This document shows positions 37,437-49,733 of a stretch of 64,000 nt of DNA, piece after piece (the first letter of the stretch is position 1; the number at the start of each line of letters is the position of its first letter). The stretch is from Sphaerosporella brunnea (taxonomy: Eukaryota; Ascomycota; Pezizomycetes; Pezizales; Pyronemataceae): positions 1 through 64,000 of the forward strand of contig VXIS01000179.1 of NCBI GenBank assembly GCA_008704415.1, read 5' to 3'. The notes under the pieces are model-generated. The model did not search any database. It was not told where the DNA came from and was given only the letters and a program-made list of their open reading frames with translations. The position numbers were made by a program, and so were the translations under genes.

Positions 37437-39937
37437 ATGGCCATGCCACCCATTCGGACGTCTCCAGCAAAACACAGATTCGCGGCGGCGCCCTTCATCG
37501 AGGAGGATGATGGCTTCAATCCTCAATGGGCTCTGAGCCCAGAGGACCCGATCTTCAAGTCCACTTTCTCACCCGCTCGACCGCTCTACCTCCAAGAACC
37601 CGAGCCCGTGACCCGCCCTGTGCCGCCGACGCCCCAAACTAGAATCACTCATCTTCCACCCGAAATGTGAGTATAGAACGCGCCCCGTTGCTCTCGAGCA
37701 TGAACTAATAGTGTTCACGATAGTCGCAATTATAACAAAGAAGTCGGTTTTGACAACCTCACTTTGAGTTTACTCTTACCTCTAGCCTTCGTCTACAATA
37801 CAGCGAGTAAGCTCGGCTCGCTCGCATATGAAGGTGTCTCAGCCATGGTGCGTGTGGGGGGCGTTGTGAAGAAGAGGATACTCCCGGGCCGTCAGGATCC
37901 CGTTGGGGGGAGGAGGAGGAGACAGCAGACCCCCGTAAAGAAGCGTGCACCTAAGGATAGCATGCTGAACTTGCCCCCGCATATGGTTGGCGCGACGCCG
38001 TAGGTGCTCTGAGCCGGATTCAAGGACTTCGACGGCTGACTGGAATGTTCAGGAATGTTGTCCGACAGGCTAGAGGCGAGAGGCCTCGGAGAGATCCAAC
38101 CACACACACGCCAACGGCTGATGAGGCGCGCAAGTGGCAGTTGTTCCACGCGACTCCTCTTCACAAGAAACCGAAGCCCAAGGACACTCCTCTCCCAACC
38201 GCCCCCGGCACTCCTTGGGCAACCCCCAAATTTGAGGTTAACACCTCTCAACGCAAGATCAAGGCGGTGAAGTCGAAGCAATTTGCCATGAACGTGCATA
38301 AGGGCGAGTTCAAGGAATGGCTAAGACTCCTGAAGAAGCATGGCCTCGGCACTACTGCCCTCCGTCGGGTCCTGACTGAGAACCTCGCATTTCCCACCGA
38401 CTTGATTCTGTCCCTCCACGACAAGAAAGCTAGATCTGGCGACGGGGGGTTCGATACTCTCGTCAAGTGCTTCAGTCATGAAGGGTTTACGACCTTCTAC
38501 AAGATACTCATTCCGAATATCAAATACCCTTCACCGCGCAAGTTTCAAGAGGGAGAATGCGAGAACATCGACCTAAACTCGGTCCACCAACAGGAGGATG
38601 GCTGCTGCAAGTTCTGTCGAGGGTTTTCTTGGGCGGGCAAAGTGGAAGAGAGGGAAGTTGAGAAAGGAGGCGAGGTTCCCTGCAAAAGCCAGCACAAGTC
38701 TACCATACCGTACACCAAGGAGGAGCAACGTGAATTCGATCGTTTTAAGTACGATGCCCTGTTTAGGCGGTGGTGCAAGGAGTCTCGCTATGACTGGGTC
38801 TTCGAAACTCCGCAACCCTCTGGCTGGGAGATCCCCCAGGACGATCCGAGGTTGCGGCACATCTCGATGCTTCGCCAGCAGCACAAGGCCACCTACGGTG
38901 CTCCAAAGATGTACGATGCCGATCTTATGGCCAGTCGCACTCAGCTCCGCACAGAAATCTCGAGGCAAGATCTTGCCGCCAAAATACTTATTGATGCCAT
39001 CAGGAAGGAAAACCCAACCCTGGCGGCGGCCTACGAAAAGATGGACCTCGAACGGAAGCGGAGGCAGGTTCGAACTGATTGGCTTTGTGTGAAGCAAGTT
39101 AAGATCCGTCGCAAGGAGCCACCGAAGGAGCAGGCGGCTTTCACTACTGTTGCTTCTCCAGCTGTTCCCAAACCAGCGCCACGACCGGTTGTGGGAAAGG
39201 TTCCCAAAACTGTACTCAAAAGGGCTGCTGCTCCAGCGGAGCAAGAGGAATTCAAGCCTGTCAAGCGAGTCAAATTTGCGTCCGAGCCGGAAGGGCCGAC
39301 TGTCAACCCTCGCAAGACTCCCGCCAAGGGTATTTTGAAGACTACAAGCTCGGTGGTGAGCAGACAAAAGAGTGCGCGACTGGCCGCAAAGAACAGAAAG
39401 AATGGGACCAACACCAACTTACCCGCGGACCAGTTCCTATTCAATCTTCCGTCCCAGACCAACGGACGCCAGCCCGTCCCTGCAACATCTGATGCAGCCT
39501 CTCCTCCTCCGGTCCCTCATCAGAAGCCCAACCCCAGGCTGAACTTTTCAACAGTGCCCTCCTTAGCCCCGACCTCCAAGAACGAGCCGACCTACTTTTT
39601 CGGTGCATCCTCCGGCGTTTACAACCGTGGAATTCCTTCCTCCTTCGATCCCGTTGCTATCAGGCAGCAGTACAATGCTGGTGTCCTCAATGCCAGCACT
39701 TACTGGGAGGATCTGAACACGAATCCCTATGGCTGGAAGCCTGATCCTAATTTGACCAAGGAGGAGAATGATGCCGAACGTTATAATTACAACATCCAGA
39801 AGCGGATGGAACAGCAAGAGAGAGAGAAGGAGATGCGGGCCCTGGAGCTTGCCGAGGAGCAGCTTCGTGGTGGCCGGCAGCGTTCTAGCCCTACCAACCT
39901 ATTTGATAACGGCACTACATGGCGGGAAAAGAAGTAG
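37437..39937 (+). CDS. large uncharacterised, mostly disordered protein
   Basis: Exons 37437-37666, 37724-37999 and 38053-39937 join in phase to 796 aa. Start at the first ATG of the frame (MAMPPIRTS). I do not recognise the family. The N-terminus is Pro-rich. Residues about 240-330 hold a structured-looking segment (FKEWLRLLKKHGLGTTALRR). A Cys cluster follows (CCKFCRGFSW with nearby single Cys) that could bind zinc. Long Lys/Arg/Pro-rich regions with SR/KR-type basic patches (PVKRVKFASEPEG, TPAKGILKT) suggest a nuclear protein. The C-terminal 70 residues form a charged helix (QEREKEMRALELAEEQLRGG). The composition and splicing support a real gene; the function is open. Confidence 0.75.
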
Positions 39938-40859
39938 ATGAGGTGATCTTGCTTACGAAAATTGATGAGATATGATGGGAATTGATTCAGCTGTGAGTTG
40001 CATCAGTATTTTTGCATCCCTTCGTCTCTACGTGGGCGACAAGTCTCTTCGCTGTATTTATATCCTCTTTTTGTTTTGGCCTTTTCTTTGTTTTCTCTTA
40101 GAATAGCGTGGGGAGTCAAATTTTTGGTGTTTTTCTTTCTTTTCTTTCTTTTATTGTTTTCTCCACGGTTCTGTTTCTTGTTGCTTTTGAAAGTATGGTT
40201 CATGGGACTTGAGTCTTGCTATTGGTATAAATTCTGCCCAAACCGCGCCTTCGAATTCTCAGTGAATCGGTTTACAAGGATGAGTGATTCTGCATACTCG
40301 AGAGGTGATTTATTTATTTATAGCCTATGACCGTGAATAGGAGCGGCAACCAATAACCAGAACAAAGGAAAATTACAATGAAAACATCGCCTTGAAAACA
40401 AAAGAAACCCCCAGAGTGTGGTACTTTGCGAGTAAGCCGTCTGTGTCCGAGCGCGCGCAGGCTTTCTCATGAGTGTGCCTTGTCCTGCTCTTCCCCATTA
40501 CTCTCCCTCAGGCTCTTCTCCTTCGTGCTCCTCCTCCACCTCATTCACTGCTCCTATCGACCACCCCCTCCCGGTCTGCCACTTCCTAGCCACTGTCTTG
40601 GTTTTTTTTTGGTTTTTTTTTGTTTTAATCATAATGTATTCGGCCGCTTGCAGCCATGACAGAGAGTACATGCAGACTGTCCTTAAACCCCAAAGGCTAC
40701 AGTCGGGTGTGCCTTAGAAGGAAAGAATGACATAAAAGAATTTAAGGGAAGAAAAACATAGGCAAAGTTAAGAAAATACGTATCTCATAGGAGAGGAGGT
40801 AAATCAAACGTTGTCATTACATTCTTGGCTTCTTAGGCCAGGTCCCAGCTTTGGTGATC

Positions 40860-41640
40860 ATCTGCTAACGGGGGTGGGGATCTTCCTCCTCCCACTCCCT
40901 ATCTTTCCCTCACGCACTGTGGCTTCACCGGCTGCCTTCCACAGTGCAGCTTGCTCTTTCCGCCACCTGGCACAGAACTTAAAAATGATGTTCTCTCGTC
41001 TGCTGCGGCGCCTTCTTGCAGAACCAGCACTTGTCGTTTTCCCTCCTGTTTGTCCACGCTAGGTAGAGGGCAGTGGGGGCTTTGTTCAGCCTAAGCTGGT
41101 AAAAACGGGAGGCGAGCGCTTCGGAGCTTTGGACCCCACGGGGTTGAGCCCTTGTGGCCGTCGGGCCTTATAGTACCTCTTATTGCAGTGCTTCTTCAGA
41201 CACGCAATGCGGTCTTGTCGTTTGGCCTGGGTGGTCGCCCTGGCGATGTGCGTCAGTGACGCCATGTCGAGTATCTCAGGGGCCTCCGAATCGAAGTCCT
41301 TGTGGTCATTGCGGCGCCCAGCGGCTTCCTTTGCCCGCTGATCAGCAAGCTCGTTCCCAAGGACTCCGTGGTGACCCCTAGCCACTATCTTGGTCTGCCG
41401 CAAGAATAGTTGCAAGGCGTCACGGCCACGGTTGTCGTATAGAAGGCCCTGCAGCGCAACCTCGGTGATCGCTCTTCTTAGACCCGCATATAGCGGGCAG
41501 GCTAGTAGGAGATGTCGTACTGTTTGTGTGTTGCTGGTGGCGCAGGTGCACGCCGGGCTGTCGATCCGGCTGGAGGGCATGCGACTCAAATTCGAAAGGT
41601 ATCAGAGCCCTGGACTGGATTACCAAGATTCGCTTGGGCC
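40860..41640 (-). mobile_element. LINE (non-LTR retrotransposon) remnant, rearranged
   Basis: On the minus strand one open frame (41589-41086) contains TVRHLLLACPLYAGLRRA, typical of the extreme C-terminus of Tad-like LINE proteins. It continues in the same frame into GHHGVLGNELADQRAKEAAG, the RNase H signature, which normally lies upstream of such a tail. Further on, another frame gives CWFCKKAPQQTRE, a second Cys/His C-terminal motif. No reverse transcriptase core is present. This looks like two truncated copies joined tail to body. Confidence 0.7.
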
Positions 41641-42859
41641 TGCACTTGATTGCGTCGGGCTTCTATCTTTGATTCTATGCAGTGGGGGCCTCAGCCGTCT
41701 CATATGGAAGTTTTGTTGGTACGGCTTCTGGTGTCTACAACTCCATAGTATGAGTCTTGATTTCTCACTCTGTTCGAATTTGCTAAGCCTGGGAGTGGGA
41801 AAGTTTTTCACCGGGTTTTGTTTTTCTAGATGTGAATTGTAGAACGATGTTCTCTGATGAGTTATGGTCTTAGCGATAACTTGTGACCGCAACACTTGTC
41901 ATTCACATGTATTTGTAATAGAAATATCGATGCTTGTTCAGACATGTACGCTTTCTACTATCCCAATGCACGCATCTGGACGTCGTTGTCCCGCCGGACT
42001 AAATCCATTACATTCATAGAAAAGCGCTAACAGCACTAACAGTGATATGTTCCGTATGCGTAAGTCAAAATTAATACTCACGATCGCATAGCCTTATGCG
42101 TTCTTACTTGAGGCAAATTAAGCATGCTCTGGTAGCAGCTTGATTGTTACTGGTTGGTTTATGTTTCCGTTGCACCAAAACATCAAACACAACTCATCAC
42201 TCTTCCAGGCTTCACTCAACAACCCCAAAACAAAGTCAGGCCTTGCCGCTTCAACGCTTACCCCCACGCCCCCAGGCCGAACCTCGAAGTCTCCGCCTTA
42301 CGCAGTTACGATGCAACGTTGCTCCTGAGCTGCAGGGGATGGTAGCCCACCACATGCTTCAGCGTCCTTTATGATTGTGTTGGAATATGCGTCCCGACAT
42401 AATGTGAGTGTGGACCGAGTGCTGGCTAGTGAGGCATGTTTATCTCACACATAATGAACAGCACCGTACTTTGTAATCTAATCCAATGGATTGTTTGCCG
42501 CTCGCTCGGGCCACCGACACCGATTCAGAGTCGTCCATTCCGGAAAAGGGCTCGAACAGCCAACTTTCAGGTTTCCAGCCAGACGTAAGCAGATTTCTTC
42601 CCAGTTTGGACCTTTCGGCGAGCTAATCCAATTGACGCCTCATAGAACGACAATTCTAACGTGTCTAAGCACGACACTCAGACGCTGTGTGTGTGTGTAA
42701 TCAAGTCTATTGTCCGCATGCAACCTATGGCAGACCCTCCACTCATCCCCATCCAAATCCTGTTTGATATCATCTCAGGCGTCAACCGCGGCTACCCGGT
42801 TTCCCCGACCCTCCGCCCGGAGCACTGATTTGGTGGGAACGACACTGGGATTCGAACCC

Positions 42860-44130
42860 ATTGCACACTCAGAAGCTGATGAAGAATACGAGGCCTTGGT
42901 CAGCAGACCGCCACCCGGCTCCTAGGGGTACCAACTCTTTACATGCCAACTCTACCGAGTTAGAGCGCGCCAGACGCCAGAAGGAAGAGCGCAATCGCAT
43001 TTCTGGCATCAAAGTTGAGGAACTGCTTGCTCGGTGGGCTTATGAAGATCTCGCAGAGCAACTCGGCAGATTATACCAAGGTTCTCGCCTTCAGGGACGC
43101 TTTGACCCACTTCCTCTTCATCGAGGCCGAGATGCTGTTCGTCCAGACCTTTGTCTCGAAGCTGAAGGTTCTTAAGATGAAGCACCAGGAGTTTGTGGCG
43201 ATGCACAAGCACTTGTTAGTCGGCTCGAGGTTGGTAGGCGGTCACCGGGGGTGTTCGTACGACGTTTTTCGATCTGTTTGTCACCTTCATTATGGCACTG
43301 TTTCTGCAGCAAAAACCTGTCACCGGAGCCTTGTTTGAAGTGAAGAAACCTGTAATTGAGCCCCTAAAACGCCTCAAACCACGCTTTTATTACCCAATAC
43401 CTGTACTAGAGTACTATCCCGACAATTTCCCTTCCTTGACACACAGGCTCCCGAAAATACTCGCAGAGGCTTGTCCAGCAGTTGTAGCGGCCCACCTGAA
43501 ATTAGAGACCGCCAGGAGTAGAACAGCAACTGAATTGTCAGTCTCAGCCTTACCATCGCCAGACTCCAAGTCTTACTCTTCCCTATCACTCTGACGCTGT
43601 ATCTTACAAAAATACCTGTCACCACAAATTTTCGTACCAACCTCAATGCTCGCTACAGTGATTGCCGCTCGTGGACCTCGAGCTGCAACGCCAACGAGGA
43701 ACTTGGCCAGAGGCACTTGGTCTACGTCCAGATGCATGAGGATGGTTTCAAATTTAAGGCTTTTAGGAAATGGTCTAAAGCCCGTTTTCCAGGTTAAGAG
43801 AAAACAACTGACAGTGTATGGTGTCTAATGTCAACATCCAACCTGTGGAAAGAAGCTCCAGTGCGGGGATTATATGATTTCTTTCGAACCACACAGTTGG
43901 ACCCAGCGAGTCCTCCCGATCAAGCCAACTCAGAAGGGTCATAAGCAGCCTCCAATAGGCTCAAGACCTCTCCTCCTAGACGAGATGTGTGGCCCGTTTG
44001 ATCTGGATATCCGGTGGGCCGTCCCTGATTACGTGGTCCTGGTCAGAGCTGCGAATGCGGCAGAGTACGGGCTTGGAAGGGTCTTTTGCGTCCGCTGCTT
44101 TGAAACCCTGCTGGGGCGCCACACCTGAGT
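42860..44130 (+). other. decayed open frames, origin unknown
   Basis: Several short frames (42861-43175, 43015-43338, 43292-43594, 43874-44128) have locally protein-like sequence. None shows a domain I recognise and stops fall between them. A perfect B-box-like GGGTTCGAATCCC lies on the minus strand at about 42849-42861 without a matching A-box at tRNA spacing. Confidence 0.3.
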
Positions 44131-45167
44131 AAGGAAGCCACTGCCATCAGTCTTGGGACCCCGGGGCTTAGTGGCAGGATCTATTCAGTGTCATCCCTGA
44201 GGCTCGATACGGCCGCCAGGGTCTCGTACAGCTTGATGAAGACGCAAAGCGTGCCGTTGTCATTTGGAAGGCTGCGTTTCACCATAATGGTCTGAAAAAA
44301 GTTAAGGGACGACGAGTACCCGTTCTGAGGTCATCTGGGTGCCGATCAGGCAGACTTTGTATCTGATGCAGACTTCGCTGCAAATACATATCGTCAAGTT
44401 CAATCTCGGACTCCACGAGTTGTTGCACATCCACATCCTATGTCTGCATTTAAGGCGAACGGGCCCGAAACGGCTGTTTCTAGATCTACTAGGACTGTTT
44501 GATGGCTGCTATTCTCTGTTACTTGGAGATACTATCCAACTGGTCATTTTTTCTTTTTATAGCTTTCTGTACCCTGTGCTTCGGCAAGGACCTCAATCTC
44601 TCTTTGTATTTCCTTCTTCTCGTGAAACAGCTATCCAAATACGGAGAATAGCTTTGGATGATATGGTGGTCCATGATTCCATGTAGATTACGATTTTCAA
44701 AACAGTAGATATAGTCTGGAACACGATATTGTAATCGATAACCAACCATGGCAAAAATCGACAGGGAAGGCCAAAACGGATTATCCCTTAGTCCGCGTTT
44801 GAAGATGAAAGCTATACCGGCTCGGTTATGTTTCGATTCCAGACCCCATGGATGGGGGAGTGATTCCTGGGGAGTCTTGCAGGGGTTTGAAGTCGCCTAC
44901 GTTTGAGACGGATATGTTTCCTGGGTCGATTACGGATTGCCTGCCTGCTTCGTCGATCATAATACATGGTCCAGCTCTTGTACTGTGAATGTATAAAGCC
45001 AGCACTCCCCCCCCTTTTTTTTCCCGGATCAGCAGGCTGCGACTTCACTTTTCTCTTCATACTTCTTTTTTTTCCTTCGCTCGCGGCTGGTCCCACTATT
45101 TTTTTTTTTTTTTTCTTTTTTTTTTTCCTTCTGGTGATATCCTAGTATATTTTTATTTTTCTTGAGA

Positions 45168-46171
45168 ATGAGGTCCTTCGCTTTCACTGCGCTCCTGGTG
45201 CTGGCTTGTGTGCTTGCTGTGCAAGCTGGTATATTTACCCCCCCCCCCCCCCCGGGAAGCTGATGGTGCAGCGCTGATGATAGCTTATTAGCCCCTCTCG
45301 CCGCCGAAGCTTTAGCTAGGGACATCGAGATCCTCGATGCCAGCAACAACGATAACGGGGGGAAAAACAACGACAACAACGACAACAACAGCAAAAACAG
45401 CAAAAACAGCAAAAACAACGACAAAAACGTCAGTCCCCTCCTCCTTCTCCCTTTCCTGGCTGGGCGCTGACATGTATATGTATAGAATGTGGTGGTCATA
45501 ACGGTGCAGAAGACCGTCGTCATCCTTGCGGACGGAAGACGTGGGCTGCCTTTTATGCAGAGCCAGACCAAGGTTGTTAAGGGCAACGCAAAGGGCAACG
45601 CAAAGGGGACTATGTATGGTGAGTTTTTTGGGGGGGGGGAGCGACGAGGAGGAGGGAAAGGAGCTGATGATGATGAGCAACAGTCACCATGCCCGGCACG
45701 AAGTATATCACTGAGGCTGCGGGCACGGCTACTGGCACTGGTGTTGCCGCTGGCGAGACGGGGGCGGCGAAGAAGGGGAAGGGCAAGGGGAAGAAGGGGA
45801 AAAACGGCGCGAAGGGGAAGAACGGTGCGAAGCATAACAATGCTGGTCAGAGCAAGGCTGGTCAGGGCAATAAGGCTGGTCAGAACGGTAATGCCGCCGG
45901 TCAGAACGACAATGATGCTGGCCAGGACAATAAGGCTGGTCAGAACGGTAATGCCGCCGGTCAGAACGACAATGATGCTGGCCAGGACAATAAGGCTGGT
46001 CAGAACGACAATGCTGGTCAGGGCAATAAGGCCGGTCAGGGCAATAAGGCTGGGAAGAAGGGCTCCGCGGCACAAGAGTCGACTGCAGCAGCCGCGGTTT
46101 CTACTGCCACTCAAGCTGCAACCGCCTCTGCTTCTGCTGCTGCTTCGGCCCCGGCCCCGGCCCGGCACTGA
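45168..46171 (+). CDS. predicted secreted Asn/Gly/Lys-rich repeat protein
   Basis: Exons 45168-45228, 45292-45428, 45486-45618 and 45684-46171 join in phase to 272 aa. A clear signal peptide (MRSFAFTALLVLACVLAVQA) is followed by APLAAEALARD. Then comes an Asn/Lys/Asp-rich run (NDNNDNNSKNSKNSKNNDKN), a short hydrophobic segment (VVVITVQKTVVILADG), a Lys/Gly block (KKGKGKGKKGKNGAKGK), and a Gly/Gln/Asn repeat region. That region includes two perfect 60-nt repeats (45869-45928, 45929-45988). An Ala/Ser/Thr-rich tail ends APAPARH. It has no cysteines after the signal and no GPI-like end. Family not recognised. It could be a cell-wall or extracellular polymer-binding protein; that is inference. 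The first intron contains a long C-run. Confidence 0.7.
45869..45988 (+). repeat. two perfect 60-nt in-frame tandem repeats
   Basis: Each 60-nt unit encodes the 20 residues NKAGQNGNAAGQNDNDAGQD. Shorter partial units (AGQGNK, AGQNDN) flank them. Perfect identity suggests recent expansion. Confidence 0.9.
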
Positions 46172-47239
46172 GCAGGTAATCTCTGGTGGTGGTGGTATTT
46201 ACGTTGAGCGGATGGGGCGGGGGATAATTTTTTTCATTTCTTTTGATTTCTTTTCTTTTCTTGCAAGGTGTCGGATTATGAGAATACATACATATACATA
46301 TGACTGTCGAGCAGTCCCATGGCGTCGGATGGCAGCTGAAACAGGATCTTTAGCATGCAGCCCTTGCTGAGTTATACATATTCCTGTGGGTGAACCACAG
46401 TGTTGGGTTTCGGAATGTAGCGATGAAACCGGGGTAGACTACTCTATAGTCTGTGGTTGCCGCCGGTTTTGACATACACATTTTTGCTCCGGCGTTTTGC
46501 ATTTATTTAAGCTTAAGTCCTATGTATGGACTTGTGGGGTGCGAGGGATTACAGCATAGATGCGGCAGCTTGGGCCCAGTTCGGCCCGCGCGACCATGGT
46601 TTTCTGAAAGTTGGGAGTCATGTTTTTTGCGTTTCCGAACGCGCCCTGCAGCTCGAAAACCACGACTCGCCACTTTTTGTGCGGCAACTCCAAAACCAGG
46701 GCGGCAACCGAACTGGGCGGCCTTAAGCTTCAGTATGTGAGAAATTGGATTGTCCCTCCCCCCTCCCCCCACCCCCATTGAAACAAAGCCAACCTGCGTG
46801 CTGCCTCACTTCCTCCGCCTGCCTGGGTGGAAGATTTTTTTTTTTTTTTTTTTAGTTCCCGCCAGAGAGGATGGAGAAATTACTCATGTGGTTGAGTAGT
46901 TAGGATGTGGACTGGGATCCGGAGCCGGGTGATAAATTATGACCTCACTTCGAGTGCGAGATAGTGATCTGTGATGTTAATGTCTTGCCGACGCAATTTT
47001 GTCACCGGTCTACGCATTCTCCGGCGCACCCGTTCGAGTATATGGCCAAATGAAGCCATGTGCTGGAAGTGCTTTCTTTCACAAGCCTAGACACTAGTGA
47101 TCGTATTGCAGGAATTATCTATCATACAGAAGTGATCGTATACCACCGATTGTGCCAAAAAAACAAAAAAACAAAAACAAAAAACAAAAAAAATCAAAGC
47201 AAAGCCATAACATATTCCAGCACAGCCCTAGACAGAGTC
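46172..47239. other. intergenic with T-run and possible SINE fragment
   Basis: No protein gene is seen. It contains a T-run at 46832-46853, a pol III-like sequence at 46880-46965 and A-rich sequence at 47158-47192. Confidence 0.5.
46880..47045 (+). mobile_element. possible tRNA-derived SINE fragment
   Basis: TGGTTGAGTAGTTAGG resembles a pol III A-box and, about 60 nt on, ACTTCGAGTGC is a weak B-box. No cloverleaf can be folded. The evidence is limited to these motifs. Confidence 0.25.
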
Positions 47240-48483
47240 TTACTTCTTCTCCTTTTCCCTCAGGAGCTCGCTCGTTCCCTTCCTCTTGCCCAGTCCACTC
47301 TTCTCGTACACGCTGTCGATGCACTCCATCTGCATCACGCTGTCCTCAGGCTCGATCCAACACACCGGCTCCCGTCCGCGCACTTTGTCGACGAAGGCCT
47401 CCAGCTGGTACCGGTACGTGCTCCACCACGACTCGCCCCTGGTGCCCCACTTGGGGCCAAAGCTGTAGTGTTTCTGGTACGAGGTGTGGCCCGTCTTCTT
47501 GTCCGTGATGGCGATGTAATGGTACAGATGGGGCATCATGAAGTTGTAGAAGTAGATGGTAGCGTTTTCGCACTCGATCTGGATGGAGGGGAGTTCCCAG
47601 ACGCGGGGGATCAGGACGTAGGAGTTGGCGCGGTCCATGTCGGTGTAGATCGAGGCCTTGACTGGGTTTGGGGCCAGCTCGGATTTGAAGGTGAGCTCGG
47701 CGTTCATCGCCGCGTCGACGCGGCTATCGTGAGGCGCCGGGACCGCGGCCGCTGAGTTTACAGCCTCTAGCCTGGGCATGTGGAGGAAGTACCGGGTGGA
47801 TGATATGGTGTAGGACATGTCCATCAGCGAGCCGCCGGCGAGCTCATACTTCCATCTGATATTGTTCTTGGGGACACTGCCCTTCGGCGTCGTCATGCGC
47901 GAGTGCGTGCTGAGGACCGGTCCATAGCGTCCGCTGCTGAGCAACGCATCGACGACGTGAGCGGCGGGGTGGAAGCGCCAGTGGAACGCCTCGAGGCAGA
48001 CCTTTCCGGCCTTTTTTGCCGCCTTAAAAACGTGCTTTGCCTCGTCCGCGTTCGCGGTGAGCGGCTTTTCGAGCAGCACGTGCTTGCCCTTCTCGAGCGA
48101 TTTGATGGCCCACTCTGCGTGCATGCCGTTCGGAAGCGGTATGTACACCGCGTCGACGTCGGCGTCGTTGAGGAGCTCCTCGTAGGATCCGTACGCTTTC
48201 GAGAAGCCGTACTTTTTGGCGTAGCTCCGCGCTTTGTTGTACTCGCGGGAAGCAACCCCGTAGAGGAGCACGTCGCCGTGCGTTTCCGACGGGTGGATGA
48301 TTGCCGCTGGGTTTATCATCGCTGTGGAGAGGACACCGAAACGCAGCGCTGTGGGGGACTTGTCTTTGATTTCGTGGGCACTTGCCGTGAGGTATTGGGT
48401 GACGAATGTCGAGAGCTATGGATTATCAGGTTTTTCATGTGGCCAGAGAGAGAAGGCGAGCGAACCTGCAGAACCATTGCCAT
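47240..48483 (-). CDS. Gfo/Idh/MocA family NAD(P)-dependent dehydrogenase
   Basis: Two exons, 48483-48466 (MAMVLQ) and 48415-47240, with a 50-nt intron, give 397 aa. The N-terminal Rossmann fold starts at LRFGVLSTAMINPAA. The conserved EKPLTAN motif supplies the catalytic Lys. EAFHWRFHPAA matches the EAFH-type signature of D-xylose dehydrogenase and dihydrodiol dehydrogenase-like members. The C-terminal alpha/beta domain is complete and no signal peptide is seen. A sugar or sugar-derivative substrate is likely from the family; which one is not predictable. It lies 365 bp downstream of an SDR gene on the same strand. Confidence 0.92.
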
Positions 48484-48847
48484 ATTGACTATGATTTATG
48501 TGTGACAGTTTTGGTGAAAATGGTACGTTTCAAAGGGATATTGGGAAGGAAGATCTGGCAGTGTCTTGCAGCGTCTTATAGAAGGATTGGTGGAGGAGTG
48601 GTATTGCGCGGGCTGACCATATATCTAACAGACGATGTGACGCAATGATGACTGCGGAACAGGGACGTCACTTCAGGGTCTGGACATGTCTGGACAAACG
48701 CCTAGATAGGGAATCTTTGATTAGCTAGAGGATCGCCGGTCATCGACCAAACGCGCACAAATCTGCCAATTGAACTCATAACACATAGACCGGACAGATG
48801 AAATCGCATTGTTGGTATCTCTAGTTAATCCCATCCCCCACGACCGC

Positions 48848-49733
48848 TCACATCTTACTTGCAGGAACCAAGTGCATACCACCATCAACAGGAATTATGG
48901 TCCCGTTCACATGGCTGGCTGCCCTGGAGCATAAAAACACCATAACCCCCACAATATCCTCCGGGAGCCCGATTCTTCCATCGGGACTGGCTTTTCCTTG
49001 CCCCCCCGCGCCTCCATACAAATCCAAAAGTCCGCTTGCCATCTTCGTCGGGAACCAACCAGGCGCAACGGCGTTAACTAGAATCTTCCGCGGCCCCAAA
49101 GCAACCGCCAAGTGCTTGGTCATATGATGGACCGCCGCCTTACTTGCGGCATAACCGTACGTTCCGTGCTCGCCAATACTGCCAATTTGCAATCCGACGA
49201 CCGAGCCGACGGTGATAATCCTCGCGGGATCCTCTTTAGTGCCCGCGGCCTCCAATAGCGGGATCGTCTCACGGATGAGATTGAACACGCTGCGCACATT
49301 GAGATCCATCACTTTGGCGAATGCGCTGTCCGGGTGGGTGTCTACTGGGGCACCCCAGCTCGCGCCTGCGTTTGCTATCAGAATGTGCACGCTCTTCACT
49401 TTCTTGCTGACTTCGGCTACGAAGCGAGTGACCTCAGCGGGCTTGGAAAGGTCTGCTGGAATCGCGGAGACATCAGCTCGGGGGAAGAGCTTTTGCAGCG
49501 CAGCGACGGCTTCAGCGCACGCGTCGGCTTTGCGTGAGGTGATGATGAGCGTAGAAACGCCGGCGTGTAGGAGTCTGTGCAAAGCCCGAAGTTAGTGGAC
49601 TTCAAGCAGGGCGACAAAATGGGACTACCTACCCAGTGGCAGCATGGAGTCCGATACCTCTAGAACCGCCGGTCACCACGGCGATCTTGCCCGCGAGAGA
49701 GAACATTGTGGGGTAATCCTTGATTTGCGACAT
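48848..49733 (-). CDS. short-chain dehydrogenase/reductase (classical SDR)
   Basis: Exons 49733-49633 and 49574-48848 give 275 aa. The NAD(P)-binding motif TGGSRGIG is near residues 20-27. LIANAGAS matches the NNAG motif, the catalytic Ser is in ITVGSVVG and the active-site YAASK is present, followed by VNAVAPGWFPTKM. The C-terminus NGTIIPVDGG is typical of SDRs that act on small alcohols, ketones or acyl intermediates. It is co-directional with the following Gfo/Idh/MocA gene, so the two could act on one small-molecule substrate, though proximity alone does not show this. Confidence 0.94.

Larger units (their letters stand above)
39938..45167. other. gene-poor, repeat-derived interval
   Basis: About 5.2 kb with no intact gene. 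It holds LINE remnants at 40860-41640, a pol III B-box-like sequence near 42850, and decayed open frames at 42860-44130. Poly-T and pyrimidine tracts occur near 40060-40180, 40600 and 45005-45125. Confidence 0.5.

Noticed and set aside
42849..42861. Possible tRNA gene from a perfect B-box
   Set aside because: No A-box or acceptor pairing at tRNA spacing on the minus strand.
45029..46168. A 379-codon minus-strand frame rich in Leu and Ser
   Set aside because: It is the antisense shadow of the repeat-rich secreted-protein gene; periodic repeats keep the opposite strand open.
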